A model generated the notes under the pieces. The model ran no database searches. It was not told the DNA's origin and saw nothing but the letters and a program-made list of their open reading frames with translations. This document shows positions 1-8,477 of a DNA stretch of 23,124 bases, piece after piece. The stretch comes from Alphaproteobacteria bacterium UBA2954 (GTDB lineage: Bacteria; Pseudomonadota; Alphaproteobacteria; Puniceispirillales; Puniceispirillaceae). Made by a program: the position numbers and the translations under genes. The stretch is from NCBI GenBank assembly GCA_002348585.1, contig DEBO01000072.1:1-23124 (forward strand), written 5' to 3'. How positions within the stretch are numbered: position 1 is the stretch's first letter; each line of letters starts with the position of its first letter.

Positions 1-1
1 C

Positions 2-331
2 CGCACCGGTGACGGACTAATCGCGGCCCTTCAAATCTTATCGGTTATCTGTCGCACAGGAAAGACTGCCTCTGAGCTGTTGTCCTGCTTTACCCCAATA
101 CCACAAAGACTGGTTAACCTAAGAGATATAGACATGGCTGTTCTGAGCGATAAGCGGGTCACAGCGCAGGTCGCTGCAGTCGAGGCAGAGCTGGGCGGTC
201 AAGGGCGCGTGCTGCTGCGCCCATCAGGCACAGAACCGCTGATCCGTGTGATGGTGGAAGCGGTTGATAAAGCTCGCCTCGATGCCGCCATGGATAAGCT
301 GGTCACTGTGCTGAAAACGGCCTCTCAGTAG
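2..331 (+). CDS. glmM: Phosphoglucosamine mutase, C-terminal part (cut by window edge)
   Basis: The 3' end of a gene whose frame is open from base 2. GlmM converts glucosamine-6-phosphate to glucosamine-1-phosphate, on the way to UDP-GlcNAc for peptidoglycan and lipopolysaccharide. The visible 109 residues begin with the TGDGLIAALQIL segment typical of GlmM and contain the C-terminal phosphate-binding signature of the phosphohexomutase family (LRPSGTEPLIRVMVE, at about 226-270), followed by the usual short helical tail. The active-site serine and metal-binding domains lie upstream, outside the window. The frame closes with two tandem TAG codons. A phosphomannomutase (ManB/AlgC type) shares the signature, but the TGDG segment and the ending fit GlmM best. 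The true start is not in view; an in-frame TTG at 80 is internal. Confidence 0.88.
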   Translation, partial: RTGDGLIAALQILSVICRTGKTASELLSCFTPIPQRLVNLRDIDMAVLSDKRVTAQVAAVEAELGGQGRVLLRPSGTEPLIRVMVEAVDKARLDAAMDKLVTVLKTASQ

Positions 332-359
332 TAGGGCCGGCCTACCACCTATACCTTTT
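328..359 (+). terminator. Possible weak terminator after glmM
   Basis: A 5-bp stem (GTAGG 331-335 with CCTAC 341-345, loop GCCGG) starts at the stop codon, followed about 10 bases later by a short T stretch (CCTTTT). The stem is short and the T run is displaced, so this is at best a weak intrinsic terminator. The core also reads as the palindrome GGCCGGCC. Confidence 0.25.
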
Positions 360-383
360 CCCGCATTTCCCTATGTCGTGTTC

Positions 384-411
384 TTGACATTTTACGTCGG
401 CTCACTATTTT
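384..411 (+). promoter_or_regulatory. Candidate sigma-70 promoter for serC-serA
   Basis: A perfect TTGACA (384-389) is followed 16 bp later by TATTTT (406-411, 4 of 6 matches to TATAAT). Transcription would begin near 418 and give a leader of about 48 nt before the serC ATG at 466. It is the best consensus promoter I could see in the window, and it lies in the 134-bp gap after glmM, where a separate serC promoter is expected. Confidence 0.5.
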
Positions 412-414
412 CGG

Positions 415-489
415 TCCTGGGTCGCTGTCCCCCAACGGATAGTCACATTTTGATAGAGGTTCGCCATGTCGCCGCACATTAGGCCGTTG
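415..489 (+). promoter_or_regulatory. Candidate structured leader of serC
   Basis: Between the likely transcription start and serC, TGGG (418-421) can pair with CCCA (431-434), and TCC (415-417) with GGA (437-439) across a 2-nt bulge. Alternatively CAACGG (433-438) can pair with CCGTTG (484-489) inside the coding region, enclosing the ribosome-binding site (AGAGGT) and start codon. A conserved 'serC' leader RNA has been described upstream of serC in Alphaproteobacteria (Rfam serC family); position and context fit it, but I could not align this sequence to the model. Treat as a candidate only. Confidence 0.35.
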
Positions 490-1611
490 TCCCCGCAATT
501 TTCATCTGGGCCAACAAAGAAATTTTCTGGCTGGACCCCTGCTCATGTCGAAGATGCCGCGATTGGTCGCTCGCATCGCGCAAAAGAGCCTAAAGCTAAA
601 ATATTATCTGCTATTGATCGCATGTCTGTTTTGCTAGGCCTTCCTGATGATTATCGTCTAGGTATTGTACCTGCATCCGATACAGGCGCGGTTGAAATGG
701 CCATGTGGTCTGTGTTAGGCGCATGTGGCACAGATATTCTGGCCTGGGAATCCTTTGGCAAGACATGGGTGGCGGACGCCACTGAACAATTAAAACTTGA
801 AGATTGCAGAATATTTGAGGCAGATTGGGGGGACTTACCTGACCTCGCTGAAGTCGATTTCAGTCGTGATGTTTTGTTTACCTTTAATGGGACGACCTCT
901 GGTGTACGATTGCCAGATACAAATTGGATCCCTAATGACCGCGAAGGTCTCACAATCGCTGATGCCACATCTGCCTGTTTTGCCATGCAGATGGACTGGG
1001 CCAAGCTGGATATCACGACTTTCAGCTGGCAGAAATCACTTGGCGGGGAAGCTGGGCATGGGGTTATCATCCTCTCACCACGTGCGGTCGCACGTCTTGA
1101 AAGCTACAGCCCGCCTTGGCCTGTACCAAAGATTTTTCAACTGACTAAAGGCGGCAAGGTTGTCGAAGGGATTTTCCGCGGCGATACGATCAATACGCCG
1201 TCCCTGCTCTGTGTGGAGGATTTGCATGCTGCGCTTGACTGGGCTGAGGCACAAGGCGGCCTATCTGGTCTTATTAGCCGATCTGAAGCCAATTTAAGTG
1301 TGGTGCAGGATTTTGTGGCTGGGTCTGACTGGTGCGGTTTCCTATGCAGCGATGTGGCAAATTTGTCCTCTACCTCTATCTGCCTGAAGCTGGTTCACCC
1401 AGATGTCGTAGCACTTAGCGCGGATGAACAGGCCGCCCTTGCCAAACAGATGGTGGCTATGTTGGCAAATGAAGGCGTTGCCTATGATATCGGCGCCTAC
1501 CGCACGGCTCCTGCCGGTTTCCGTCTGTGGGGTGGTCCAACTGTGGATGCTGAAGATATGGCTGCGCTGATGCCTTGGCTGGACTGGGCATTTGAGCATG
1601 CGCATAAATAA
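466..1611 (+). CDS. serC: Phosphoserine aminotransferase
   Basis: SerC transfers an amino group from glutamate to 3-phosphohydroxypyruvate, giving phosphoserine; homologues also act in vitamin B6 synthesis. It is a cytoplasmic, PLP-dependent aminotransferase of fold type I. The 381 residues match the alphaproteobacterial/methanosarcinal subtype, which opens with a [12 protein letters not shown] segment rather than the enterobacterial N-terminus. The PLP-binding lysine is expected at K190 in [13 protein letters not shown], preceded by the conserved DATSA (166-170) that holds the cofactor ring nitrogen. The ATG at 466 has a ribosome-binding site (AGAGGT) at the right distance. The serA start follows 25 bp after the stop, so the two genes for consecutive steps of serine synthesis very probably share a transcript started at the promoter near 384-411. 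Confidence 0.95.
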   Translation: MSPHIRPLSPQFSSGPTKKFSGWTPAHVEDAAIGRSHRAKEPKAKILSAIDRMSVLLGLPDDYRLGIVPASDTGAVEMAMWSVLGACGTDILAWESFGKTWVADATEQLKLEDCRIFEADWGDLPDLAEVDFSRDVLFTFNGTTSGVRLPDTNWIPNDREGLTIADATSACFAMQMDWAKLDITTFSWQKSLGGEAGHGVIILSPRAVARLESYSPPWPVPKIFQLTKGGKVVEGIFRGDTINTPSLLCVEDLHAALDWAEAQGGLSGLISRSEANLSVVQDFVAGSDWCGFLCSDVANLSSTSICLKLVHPDVVALSADEQAALAKQMVAMLANEGVAYDIGAYRTAPAGFRLWGGPTVDAEDMAALMPWLDWAFEHAHK

Positions 1612-1636
1612 CAGAATCAGAGAAAAGAGCAAAATA

Positions 1637-3220
1637 ATGACAAAAGTGCTGATTAGTGACAAGCTGGCCCCAGCCGCAGCAGACATCTTCCGCGATGCTG
1701 GCATTTTGGTTGATGTAAATCCTGGCCTTAGCCCGGAAGAATTGGGCGAGATTATCGGCGATTATGAGGGTCTGGCGATCCGGTCCGCAACAAAGGTCAC
1801 GCTTGAATTGCTGGACAAGGCCCCCCGGCTGAAAGTGGTTGGCCGTGCAGGGATTGGTGTTGATAATGTTGATATTGCTGCAGCAACAGCGGCTGGTGTG
1901 GTTGTTATGAATACACCCTTTGGCAATGCGGTCACAACAGCAGAACACGCGATTTCTATGTTGTTAGCTCTGGCACGCCAGATCCCCCAGGCACATATTT
2001 CAACAACCGCCAGCAAGTGGGAAAAGTCAAAATTTATGGGCACAGAAATCTCTGGAAAACGACTGGGTATCATCGGCTGTGGGAATATTGGCGCGATTGT
2101 CGCTGACCGGGCGCAGGGGTTGAGGATGAAAGTGATGGGCTATGATCCGTTTTTAACGGATGAGCGAGCCAAAAAGCTGGGCATTGAAAAAGTTGAACTT
2201 GATGAGCTGCTGGAAAAGTCGGATTTCATTTCACTTCACACGCCATTAACAGATGCAACAAGGAATATCATTTCCGCTGATGCGCTGAACCGCACAAAAA
2301 AAGGTGTGCGAATCGTAAACTGCGCACGTGGCGGTCTGGTGGATGAAAATGCCCTTTTGGCGGCACTAGTCTCTGAACATGTTGCCGGGGCGGCGCTGGA
2401 TGTTTTTGAGAACGAACCTGCAAAAGATAATCCTTTATTTGCAGCAGAAAATTTCATTGCCACTCCGCATTTAGGGGCCAGCACGGTTGAAGCACAGGAA
2501 AAGGTCGCCCTGCAGGTGGCTGAACAGATGGTGGATTATCTTATGACCGGTGCGATCACCAATGCCATCAATATGGCCTCTGTAACAGCAGAGGAAGCCC
2601 CGCTGCTGAAACCCTATATGACGCTTAGCGGCCTGTTAGGGCGGTTCTTAGGCCAACTAGATACAGAAGGGCTGACTTCGGTGAAGCTGGAATTTGAGGG
2701 CAAGGCTGCGGGCCTGAATGACCAGCCGATACTGGCATCTGCACTTGCCGGCGTGTTAGGACCTAAAATGGATTCGGTGAATATGGTGAACGCCGCTGCG
2801 CTTGCCCATAGTCATGATATTGCTGTGGCCACTATACGTCATGACAGACGCTGTGATTATGAGAGCCTACTGCGCCTGACCCTAAGCTACAAAGGGGGGG
2901 AGCGGATGGTCTGTGGCACGCTGGTTGGCGGCGATAAGGCCCGCCTTGTTGAAGTGCAGGGAATTTCTGTTGAATCAGCCTTCACGGAAAACATGCTATA
3001 TCTGCGCAATTATGACAAGCCTGGCTTTATCGGTGCACTGGGCAGCATGATGGGAGAGCTAGGTGTTAATATTGCAACCTTTCATCTGGGCCGGAAGGAA
3101 GCTGGTGGTGAGGCAGTGGCACTAATTGAAATTGATGGGTCCGTGACGCATGACACTTTACAGTCCATTCGGGCTATGCCTCAGGTTGTGCGTGCAGATT
3201 ATCTGCAGTTTTCGGCCTGA
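1637..3220 (+). CDS. serA: D-3-phosphoglycerate dehydrogenase, ACT-domain form
   Basis: SerA oxidises 3-phosphoglycerate to 3-phosphohydroxypyruvate with NAD, the committed step of serine synthesis. The 527 residues show the long form: a 2-hydroxyacid dehydrogenase core (about 1-310), an intervening ASB domain (about 320-440) and a C-terminal ACT domain (about 455-525, beginning MLYLRNYDKPG) that usually binds serine for feedback inhibition. Visible motifs are GRAGIGVDNVD (69-79), the NAD-binding GCGNIG (147-152), NCARGGLVDE (228-237) with the substrate arginine R231, E260, and the catalytic histidine H278 in TPHLGAS. The frame is open 45 bases further upstream, overlapping serC, but ATG 1637 has an AGAAAAGAG ribosome-binding site and gives the family N-terminus MTKVLISDKL. 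No terminator is evident after it. Confidence 0.96.
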   Translation: MTKVLISDKLAPAAADIFRDAGILVDVNPGLSPEELGEIIGDYEGLAIRSATKVTLELLDKAPRLKVVGRAGIGVDNVDIAAATAAGVVVMNTPFGNAVTTAEHAISMLLALARQIPQAHISTTASKWEKSKFMGTEISGKRLGIIGCGNIGAIVADRAQGLRMKVMGYDPFLTDERAKKLGIEKVELDELLEKSDFISLHTPLTDATRNIISADALNRTKKGVRIVNCARGGLVDENALLAALVSEHVAGAALDVFENEPAKDNPLFAAENFIATPHLGASTVEAQEKVALQVAEQMVDYLMTGAITNAINMASVTAEEAPLLKPYMTLSGLLGRFLGQLDTEGLTSVKLEFEGKAAGLNDQPILASALAGVLGPKMDSVNMVNAAALAHSHDIAVATIRHDRRCDYESLLRLTLSYKGGERMVCGTLVGGDKARLVEVQGISVESAFTENMLYLRNYDKPGFIGALGSMMGELGVNIATFHLGRKEAGGEAVALIEIDGSVTHDTLQSIRAMPQVVRADYLQFSA

Positions 3221-3356
3221 CCGGCTTGCTCATCTGTGGCAAACAGGATAGAAGATAGGGAATTTGTGCCGTTCTGCTTTTTGGAGATGTTTACGGAGGG
3301 ACGGCTTTATCGCTTTGTAGGTTTAACGTTCTGTACTTTTGGCCGAGTGGGTGCTT

Positions 3357-4568
3357 ATGTCATCATCTGACCGAACTGACCATCCCTTATCTAAAGTGGT
3401 TGTGATGTCAGCTCCATCTGCCGGGGCTGGCGATGCAAGTGAGGGGCTGCTGCCTTCTGGTCTTACAGATCTTCTTGCCCCGCAGGCGGAACAGGATGCA
3501 AAAGCCGTAGAAGCGGTCTTATCGTGTTTTGCTGCCTTTGGCTATCAGCGCATAAAACCGCCACTTGTGGAGTTTGAGCATAATCTGCTGGCTGAAGGGC
3601 CGGGGGCTGCGCTGGCTGAACAGACTTTCCGCCTGCTTGACCCGATATCCCGGCGGATGATGGCGCTGCGTTCGGATATGACCGCCCAGATTGCCCGGAT
3701 TGCCGGAACCAGACTGGCTCGCTATCCCCGGCCCCTGCGCCTTGCTTATGGGGGTGAGGTGATGCGGGTGGTTCCGGATGTGCTGAACCCGGAACGCCAG
3801 TTGATGCAGGCAGGGGCGGAAATAATTGGCCGTGATGACAAGCTGGCTGCTACAGAAATTATTTTGCTTGGCGTTCGTGCCCTGAATCAGGCTGGGATTT
3901 TGGACCTGACCATTGACTTGGGGCTGCCCTGCCTGACTGAGGCGGTTCTGGGAGATGAGCTTTCTGCTATGGACGTCGCTGTCAAAGATGAGATGTTCAG
4001 TGCTATTTCAGATCGGGATATTACCAGATTAACAAAACTGCCGCTAAAGGCTGCGCCACATCTAGCGGAAATCATTGATGCGTCCGGCGCAGCTGCGGAC
4101 AGGCTGGCGGAGGTGGCCAAAATACTGCCAGATGCCGCAGCCGAACAGCTGTCGGGACTGATTGATATTGCCACCAGCCTGAACGGGTTGATTCCTGATA
4201 TTGCAATCACACTGGATCCACTGGATATGCAAGTTTATGGTTATCACACTTCGGTAAGTTTTTCGGTCTTTGGGGCAGGGCTGAAAGGCGCGATTGCTAG
4301 AGGTGGAGCTTATGTGACAGGATATGATGAAAAGGCGATGGGCCTGTCTGTCTTCATGGAACGTGTACTGCGCAGCCTGCCTACCCCGCAGCAGACCCCT
4401 GTTATTTACATTCCAGCAACTGTTGGCCTGGCCGCAGGTCTGCAGCTTGTTGAGCGTGGCCGCCACGTGCTGTATGGCACAAAGGGTGCTAAGGCTGAGG
4501 CTGAGGCAAAAGCTTTGAACTGCGCCTACATCCTGCGCGAAGCGGGTGGCATGCCGGAAAAGCTGTAA
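3357..4568 (+). CDS. hisZ: ATP phosphoribosyltransferase regulatory subunit
   Basis: HisZ resembles histidyl-tRNA synthetase but is not expected to charge tRNA; with a short HisG it forms the ATP phosphoribosyltransferase that begins histidine synthesis and gives it histidine feedback. The protein has the class II synthetase-like core: LLPSGLTDLL near the N-terminus, KPPLVEFEHNLL, EQTFRLLDPISRRMMALRSD (motif 2 region) and the late segment RGGAYVTGYDEKAMGLSVFMER. hisG is not in the window. hisZ directly upstream of purA is a recurrent alphaproteobacterial pairing, which supports HisZ over HisS, as does the lack of a HisRS anticodon-binding domain. Start uncertain: ATG 3357 (403 aa) is used here; ATG 3405 (387 aa) is equally plausible from family length, and a TTG at 3339 is possible. 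None has a strong ribosome-binding site. Confidence 0.9.
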   Translation: MSSSDRTDHPLSKVVVMSAPSAGAGDASEGLLPSGLTDLLAPQAEQDAKAVEAVLSCFAAFGYQRIKPPLVEFEHNLLAEGPGAALAEQTFRLLDPISRRMMALRSDMTAQIARIAGTRLARYPRPLRLAYGGEVMRVVPDVLNPERQLMQAGAEIIGRDDKLAATEIILLGVRALNQAGILDLTIDLGLPCLTEAVLGDELSAMDVAVKDEMFSAISDRDITRLTKLPLKAAPHLAEIIDASGAAADRLAEVAKILPDAAAEQLSGLIDIATSLNGLIPDIAITLDPLDMQVYGYHTSVSFSVFGAGLKGAIARGGAYVTGYDEKAMGLSVFMERVLRSLPTPQQTPVIYIPATVGLAAGLQLVERGRHVLYGTKGAKAEAEAKALNCAYILREAGGMPEKL

Positions 4569-4617
4569 TCTTATCATTTATCACCAATCTATTCATAATC
4601 AGCAGAAAGACAAATAG

Positions 4618-5913
4618 ATGACGAATGTGGCTGTGATTGGGTCCCAGTGGGGCGATGAAGGCAAAGGCAAAATTGTAGACTGGCTGTCTGAACGCGCCGA
4701 TATGGTGGTTCGTTTTCAGGGTGGTCATAATGCTGGGCACACGCTGGTCATTGAGGGTGTGGAATATAAATTGTCTCTGCTGCCCTCGGGGATTGTGCGG
4801 CCGGGTAAGAGGTCTGTGATTGGCAATGGAGTGGTAGTTGACCCTGTCGCGCTGTTATCTGAGATCAAAACCATCCGCGAACAGGGCGTTGCAGTCAGCC
4901 CGGATAATTTGGTGGTCTCAGAGAGTGTGTCGCTAATCCTGCCTGTACATGTTCGTGTTGATCAGGCGCGTGAGGCGGCTGCATCTGGCAAAACCAAAAT
5001 CGGCACGACTGGCCGTGGTATTGGCCCGGCCTATGAAGACAAGGTGGCGCGTCGGGGCATCCGGCTTGCTGACCTGCGCGATGAAGCGCATTTGCGGGAC
5101 CGTCTGGCCCGTCTGGCCGCCCATCATAATGTCTGGCTATCCGCCGCAGGCGAAGAGCCGGTATCAGATGGTCAGATGTTAGATGATTTGCTGGCGATAG
5201 CCCATGAACTGCTGGCCTATGCAGGGCAAAGCTGGCGCGAGCTGGCCGAAGCGGAAAGCCAGCATAAGCTGGTCCTGTTTGAGGGCGCGCAGGGGATTAT
5301 GCTGGATATTGACCATGGCACCTATCCGTTTGTGACCTCTTCAAACACTGTGGCAGGCCAGGCTGGAACAGGGGCGGGCACAGGTCCGGGGTCTGTTGGC
5401 TTTGTACTGGGCATCACCAAGGCCTATACCACGCGGGTGGGTTCCGGCCCTTTCCCGACTGAAGATTTTGCCAAAGATGGTGAGCGTATGGGGGAGCGGG
5501 GGCGCGAGTTTGGCACTGTTACTGGGCGCAAACGCCGTTGTGGCTGGTTTGATGCGGTGATGGTGCGTCAGGCTGGGCTGACCGCTGGCATTGCCGGTAT
5601 GGCCCTGACCAAGCTGGATGTACTGGACGGGTTTGACAGGTTAAAGATTTGTGTGGGCTATGACTGTTTTGGAGAACGCTTGGATTACTTCCCGTCAAAT
5701 TCCACTGATCAAGCGGCATGTAAACCAATCTATGAAGAAATGCCTGGCTGGCAGGAAAGCACTTTTGGTGCGCGCACATGGGCTGATTTGCCAGCCAATG
5801 CGCTGAAATATGTCCGCCGTGTGGAAGAGTTGACACGGATTCCGGTCGCGCTGCTGTCTACCAGCCCTGAACGTGATGATACTATACTGGTGAAAGATCC
5901 GTTCGGCAGGTAA
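4618..5913 (+). CDS. purA: Adenylosuccinate synthetase
   Basis: PurA joins IMP and aspartate using GTP to make adenylosuccinate, the first of two steps from IMP to AMP. The 431 residues are full length and begin with the family signature [10 protein letters not shown]; the catalytic pair is D13 and H41 (in GGHNAGHT), the same numbering as the E. coli enzyme. [14 protein letters not shown] carries the IMP-binding loop, and the later [16 protein letters not shown] and [10 protein letters not shown] segments are also diagnostic. The start ATG follows hisZ by 49 bp and has only a weak upstream purine stretch (AGAAAGA), so it may be co-transcribed with hisZ. It faces rpoH across a 41-bp gap without a recognisable terminator. 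Confidence 0.97.
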   Translation: MTNVAVIGSQWGDEGKGKIVDWLSERADMVVRFQGGHNAGHTLVIEGVEYKLSLLPSGIVRPGKRSVIGNGVVVDPVALLSEIKTIREQGVAVSPDNLVVSESVSLILPVHVRVDQAREAAASGKTKIGTTGRGIGPAYEDKVARRGIRLADLRDEAHLRDRLARLAAHHNVWLSAAGEEPVSDGQMLDDLLAIAHELLAYAGQSWRELAEAESQHKLVLFEGAQGIMLDIDHGTYPFVTSSNTVAGQAGTGAGTGPGSVGFVLGITKAYTTRVGSGPFPTEDFAKDGERMGERGREFGTVTGRKRRCGWFDAVMVRQAGLTAGIAGMALTKLDVLDGFDRLKICVGYDCFGERLDYFPSNSTDQAACKPIYEEMPGWQESTFGARTWADLPANALKYVRRVEELTRIPVALLSTSPERDDTILVKDPFGR

Positions 5914-5954
5914 TCGGGGATGCTCACCAGTTATTGGGTTGTTTGAAAATTCAT

Positions 5955-6860
5955 TCAAGCGTCTGTGGCAGGCAGTAATTTCATCTCATCGGCTTTGGCT
6001 AGTACCGCTTGTGAGAGTTTCTCAAATGCGCGGACTTCAATTTGGCGGATGCGCTCACGGCTAACGCTAAATTCGGTAGCCAGTTCTTCCAGCGTGAGTG
6101 GCGGTTCGGTAAGGCGGCGGGCTTCGATAATGCGCACTTCCCGGGGGTTCAGGCCCTGCATTGCATCCCGCATCAAGCCCTGGCGCTTATCCAGCTCTTC
6201 TGTTTCAGCAAAGTAAGCTTCCTGATCAGGACGCTCATCTTCTAACCAGTCCTGCCATTCAGCCCCTTCTTCACCAGGGGCATTGACCATCGGTGTGTTC
6301 AATGATTGATCGCCGCCGGACATGCGCTGGTTCATGGAAATCACATCTTTTTCGGCAACATTCAGCTCATCTGCTATATGAGTGACATCCTCTGGTTTAA
6401 GATCGCCGCGGTCAATCGCACCAATCTGACCTTTAATGCGGCGCAGATTGAAAAACAGCTTTTTTTGTGAGGCGGTGGTGCCAATTTTCACCAGTGACCA
6501 CGAGCGCAGCACATATTCCTGAATAGAGGCCTTTATCCACCACATTGCATAGGTAGCTAGGCGAAAGCCCTTATCCGGGTCAAATTTCTTGACCGCATGC
6601 ATCATGCCTAGATTGCCTTCTGAGATCAAATCAGCCACTGGCAGGCCATAGCCGCGATAGCCCATCGCAATTTTAGCCACCAGACGCAGATGGCTGGTGA
6701 CCAGCTTATGGGCCGCGTCCACATCACCGCGTTCAGCAAAAGACCGTGCCAACATGTATTCCTCATCCGCTTCCAACATGGGAAAGGCGCGTATCTGTTC
6801 CATATAGCGGGAGAGACTGCCCTCTGGGGTCAGGGCAGGGATTACAGCATTTCGTGTCAT
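5955..6860 (-). CDS. rpoH: RNA polymerase heat-shock sigma factor (sigma-32)
   Basis: RpoH directs RNA polymerase to heat-shock promoters such as those of chaperones and ATP-dependent proteases. The 301 residues contain region 2 (about 50-120, including KKFDPDKGFRLATYAMWWIK), the RpoH box QKKLFFNLR (132-140) that separates this family from RpoD and other group 2 sigmas, and region 4 (about 230-285) ending with the helix-turn-helix VSRERIRQIEVRAFEKL. The ATG at 6860 has a good ribosome-binding site (AGAGGAG). rluD lies upstream on the same strand with a 123-bp gap, an arrangement common in alphaproteobacteria. Many alphaproteobacteria carry two or more rpoH copies; which copy this is cannot be told from the window. 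Confidence 0.95.
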   Translation of the reverse strand: MTRNAVIPALTPEGSLSRYMEQIRAFPMLEADEEYMLARSFAERGDVDAAHKLVTSHLRLVAKIAMGYRGYGLPVADLISEGNLGMMHAVKKFDPDKGFRLATYAMWWIKASIQEYVLRSWSLVKIGTTASQKKLFFNLRRIKGQIGAIDRGDLKPEDVTHIADELNVAEKDVISMNQRMSGGDQSLNTPMVNAPGEEGAEWQDWLEDERPDQEAYFAETEELDKRQGLMRDAMQGLNPREVRIIEARRLTEPPLTLEELATEFSVSRERIRQIEVRAFEKLSQAVLAKADEMKLLPATDA

Positions 6861-6886
6861 TTAGGCTCCTCTTAACCACCTATTTT

Positions 6887-6917
6887 GTTATATGGGTATT
6901 ATTTACCTATCTGTAAA
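6887..6917 (-). promoter_or_regulatory. Possible promoter upstream of rpoH
   Basis: On the minus strand TTTACA (6912-6917) and TATAAC (6887-6892) resemble sigma-70 -35 and -10 elements, but the spacing is 19 bp, longer than optimal. The stretch is A/T rich and sits 27-57 bases upstream of the rpoH ATG, the expected place. Weak evidence. Confidence 0.25.
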
Positions 6918-6983
6918 GAGGGAAAAGAATATGGCAGAGATGGCGAAAAAGGCCACGCTGTTGGAAAAAACTCAGACAAAAAG

Positions 6984-7997
6984 CTATTGGGCCATAAAGC
7001 TTACGTCTTGGGAGCGGGCGGCAACGGTTGCTTCAATTCTTGTCAGAAGCGCAGTCATATCAGAAGGGAGTGGGCTGGTCAGTTCGATCTGCAAACCAGA
7101 TACCGGATGGGCAAAAGACAGGCTAGCGGCATGCAGGGCTTGGCGTGGAAAGCTGCGCAGGGCTGACAGGACGTCCCGGCTGAGCGTATCAGGCATCTGC
7201 CCCGCCCGTTTCGGCTTGCCATAGAGCGGGTCACCCATCACGCCATGGCCGATATGGGCCATATGCACGCGAATCTGGTGGGTGCGACCTGTTTCTAGTT
7301 GGCACTCAATCAGGCAGCCGAAAGGCGGCAGATCCCGTAGAGTTCTATAGTGGGTGACAGCATGGCGACCGCGGGCCTGGACTGCCTGGCGTTTGCGGTC
7401 AACTGGATGCCGGGTAAGGGCAGCGTCTATTGTATCGGCTCTTTTTGCGGGCAGCCCCCATATCAGGGCCTTATAGTGCCTGTCCAAGTCATGTGCAGCA
7501 AACATCTCTGTTAGTCTGGCATGGGCACGGGCTGTCTTGGCAGCAATCATGACGCCTGATGTATCCTTATCCAGCCTGTGGACGATACCTGGCCTTGCGA
7601 CCCCCCCAATACCAGTCAGGCTTGCCCCGCAATGATACAGTAGCGCATTGACTAATGTGCCGGCCTCTGCCCCCGGAGCTGGATGCACCACCATGCCGGC
7701 AGCTTTGTCTACAGCGATCAAATCCTTATCCTCATATAAGATATCAAGCGGCAGCATTTCAGGCTGGGGCAGAGCAGGGGTAGCATCTTGCAGTGTCAAG
7801 CTATAGTCTGCTCCGGCAGTGACCTTTGCTGACGGGTCTAACAGCACCTGTCCATTGCGGCGGAGCGCGCCTTCCTGAATAAGCGTCTTCAGGCGCGAGC
7901 GCGAGAGGTCATCACGGGCAAGCGTATCAGCCAGCCATCTGTCTAGTCGTGTGCCAGCGTCTTCAGTATCTGCAGTGAGGGTCATAGTCTCGCTCAT
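6984..7997 (-). CDS. rluD: 23S rRNA pseudouridine synthase, RluA/RluD family
   Basis: This enzyme isomerises uridines of 23S rRNA, in E. coli those of helix 69 (1911, 1915, 1917) during assembly of the large subunit. The 337 residues have an N-terminal S4 RNA-binding domain (about 15-65, TRLDRWLADTL and SRSRLKTLIQEGALRRNG) and the catalytic domain with HRLDKDTSGVM (140-150), where D143 is the expected nucleophile, plus the C-terminal ETGRTHQIRVHMAHIGH segment typical of the RluA family. The S4 domain and length favour RluD or RluC over RluA; RluD is preferred because of the rpoH neighbour and the HRLDKDTSG form. ATG 7997 is used; a second ATG at 7985 is possible. The gene is divergent from the small membrane gene at 8106. 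Confidence 0.9.
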   Translation of the reverse strand: MSETMTLTADTEDAGTRLDRWLADTLARDDLSRSRLKTLIQEGALRRNGQVLLDPSAKVTAGADYSLTLQDATPALPQPEMLPLDILYEDKDLIAVDKAAGMVVHPAPGAEAGTLVNALLYHCGASLTGIGGVARPGIVHRLDKDTSGVMIAAKTARAHARLTEMFAAHDLDRHYKALIWGLPAKRADTIDAALTRHPVDRKRQAVQARGRHAVTHYRTLRDLPPFGCLIECQLETGRTHQIRVHMAHIGHGVMGDPLYGKPKRAGQMPDTLSRDVLSALRSFPRQALHAASLSFAHPVSGLQIELTSPLPSDMTALLTRIEATVAARSQDVSFMAQ

Positions 7998-8105
7998 CTT
8001 TGAGGCCTTTGCGGGGTTGGGGTTTTTCGACTTGTCGCTTGGCTTGTCGGTCAGGACAGTTTAAAACGGATAACAGTCAGCCGTAAACCGTAGACGGAGG
8101 AATTA

Positions 8106-8477
8106 TTGGTTAGGATTTCAACAGGGACATCTGCCGAAGAGGCGTCTCAACAGGTTGAAAAGCAGGTTTCGCCTATGATGTCTGTCCGTACTGTGCGCTT
8201 GCTGAAACTCTCTATCATCGTGATGACTTTTTTGATCGCTGCCGGGCTGGTCGCTCTTGTCTATGGCATGAAGCAGCAGATAAACAAGTTGGCTGCCAAA
8301 GCCCCTGTAGGTGAATTGGTGAAATTCACCCTTCCCAAAGGGGCTAAATTGCGCACGATTGCTGCGGCTGATGAGGATGGGTCTGTATGGCTGCATCTTG
8401 ATACAGCAAACGGGCAGCCGATGTTGTTGCTGGTCAATGCCAAAGGTCAACTGGTCAGGACCCTATCCCTGAAATGA
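8106..8477 (+). CDS. Small single-pass membrane protein, DUF6476-like
   Basis: A 123-residue protein with one transmembrane segment (about residues 32-55, LKLSIIVMTFLIAAGLVALV) after a polar N-terminus, then a soluble domain of about 65 residues with short beta-like stretches (LVKFTLPKGAKLRTIAA, VWLHLDT, MLLLVNAKGQLVRTLSL). Layout, size and position divergent from rluD resemble the alphaproteobacterial family DUF6476, recalled from memory and unchecked. Function unknown; the C-terminal domain would face the periplasm if the positive-inside rule holds for the RTVRLLK stretch before the membrane segment. The start is TTG, with an ideal ribosome-binding site (GGAGG 8096-8100, 5 nt away); the next ATGs (8175, 8178) fall just before the membrane segment. 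Its last 23 bases overlap the 3' end of the opposite-strand gene. Confidence 0.8.
   Translation: MVRISTGTSAEEASQQVEKQVSPMMSVRTVRLLKLSIIVMTFLIAAGLVALVYGMKQQINKLAAKAPVGELVKFTLPKGAKLRTIAAADEDGSVWLHLDTANGQPMLLLVNAKGQLVRTLSLK

Noticed and set aside
651..1070. 139-codon minus-strand frame inside serC
   Set aside because: Antisense to well-conserved SerC sequence with composition expected from codon bias on the other strand; no recognisable protein features.
5943..5958. TTGAA/TTCAA inverted repeat at the purA-rpoH junction
   Set aside because: Only five A/T-rich pairs and no clear T run; too weak to call a terminator.
6885..7224. Open frames of about 90-110 codons on the + strand before and inside the rluD 3' end
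   Set aside because: They mostly run antisense to rluD, have no family resemblance or good ribosome-binding site, and look like shadows of the real gene.
8031..8049. CTTGTCG repeated at 12-bp spacing between rluD and the small membrane gene
   Set aside because: Only two 7-bp copies in a G/T-rich stretch; likely chance.
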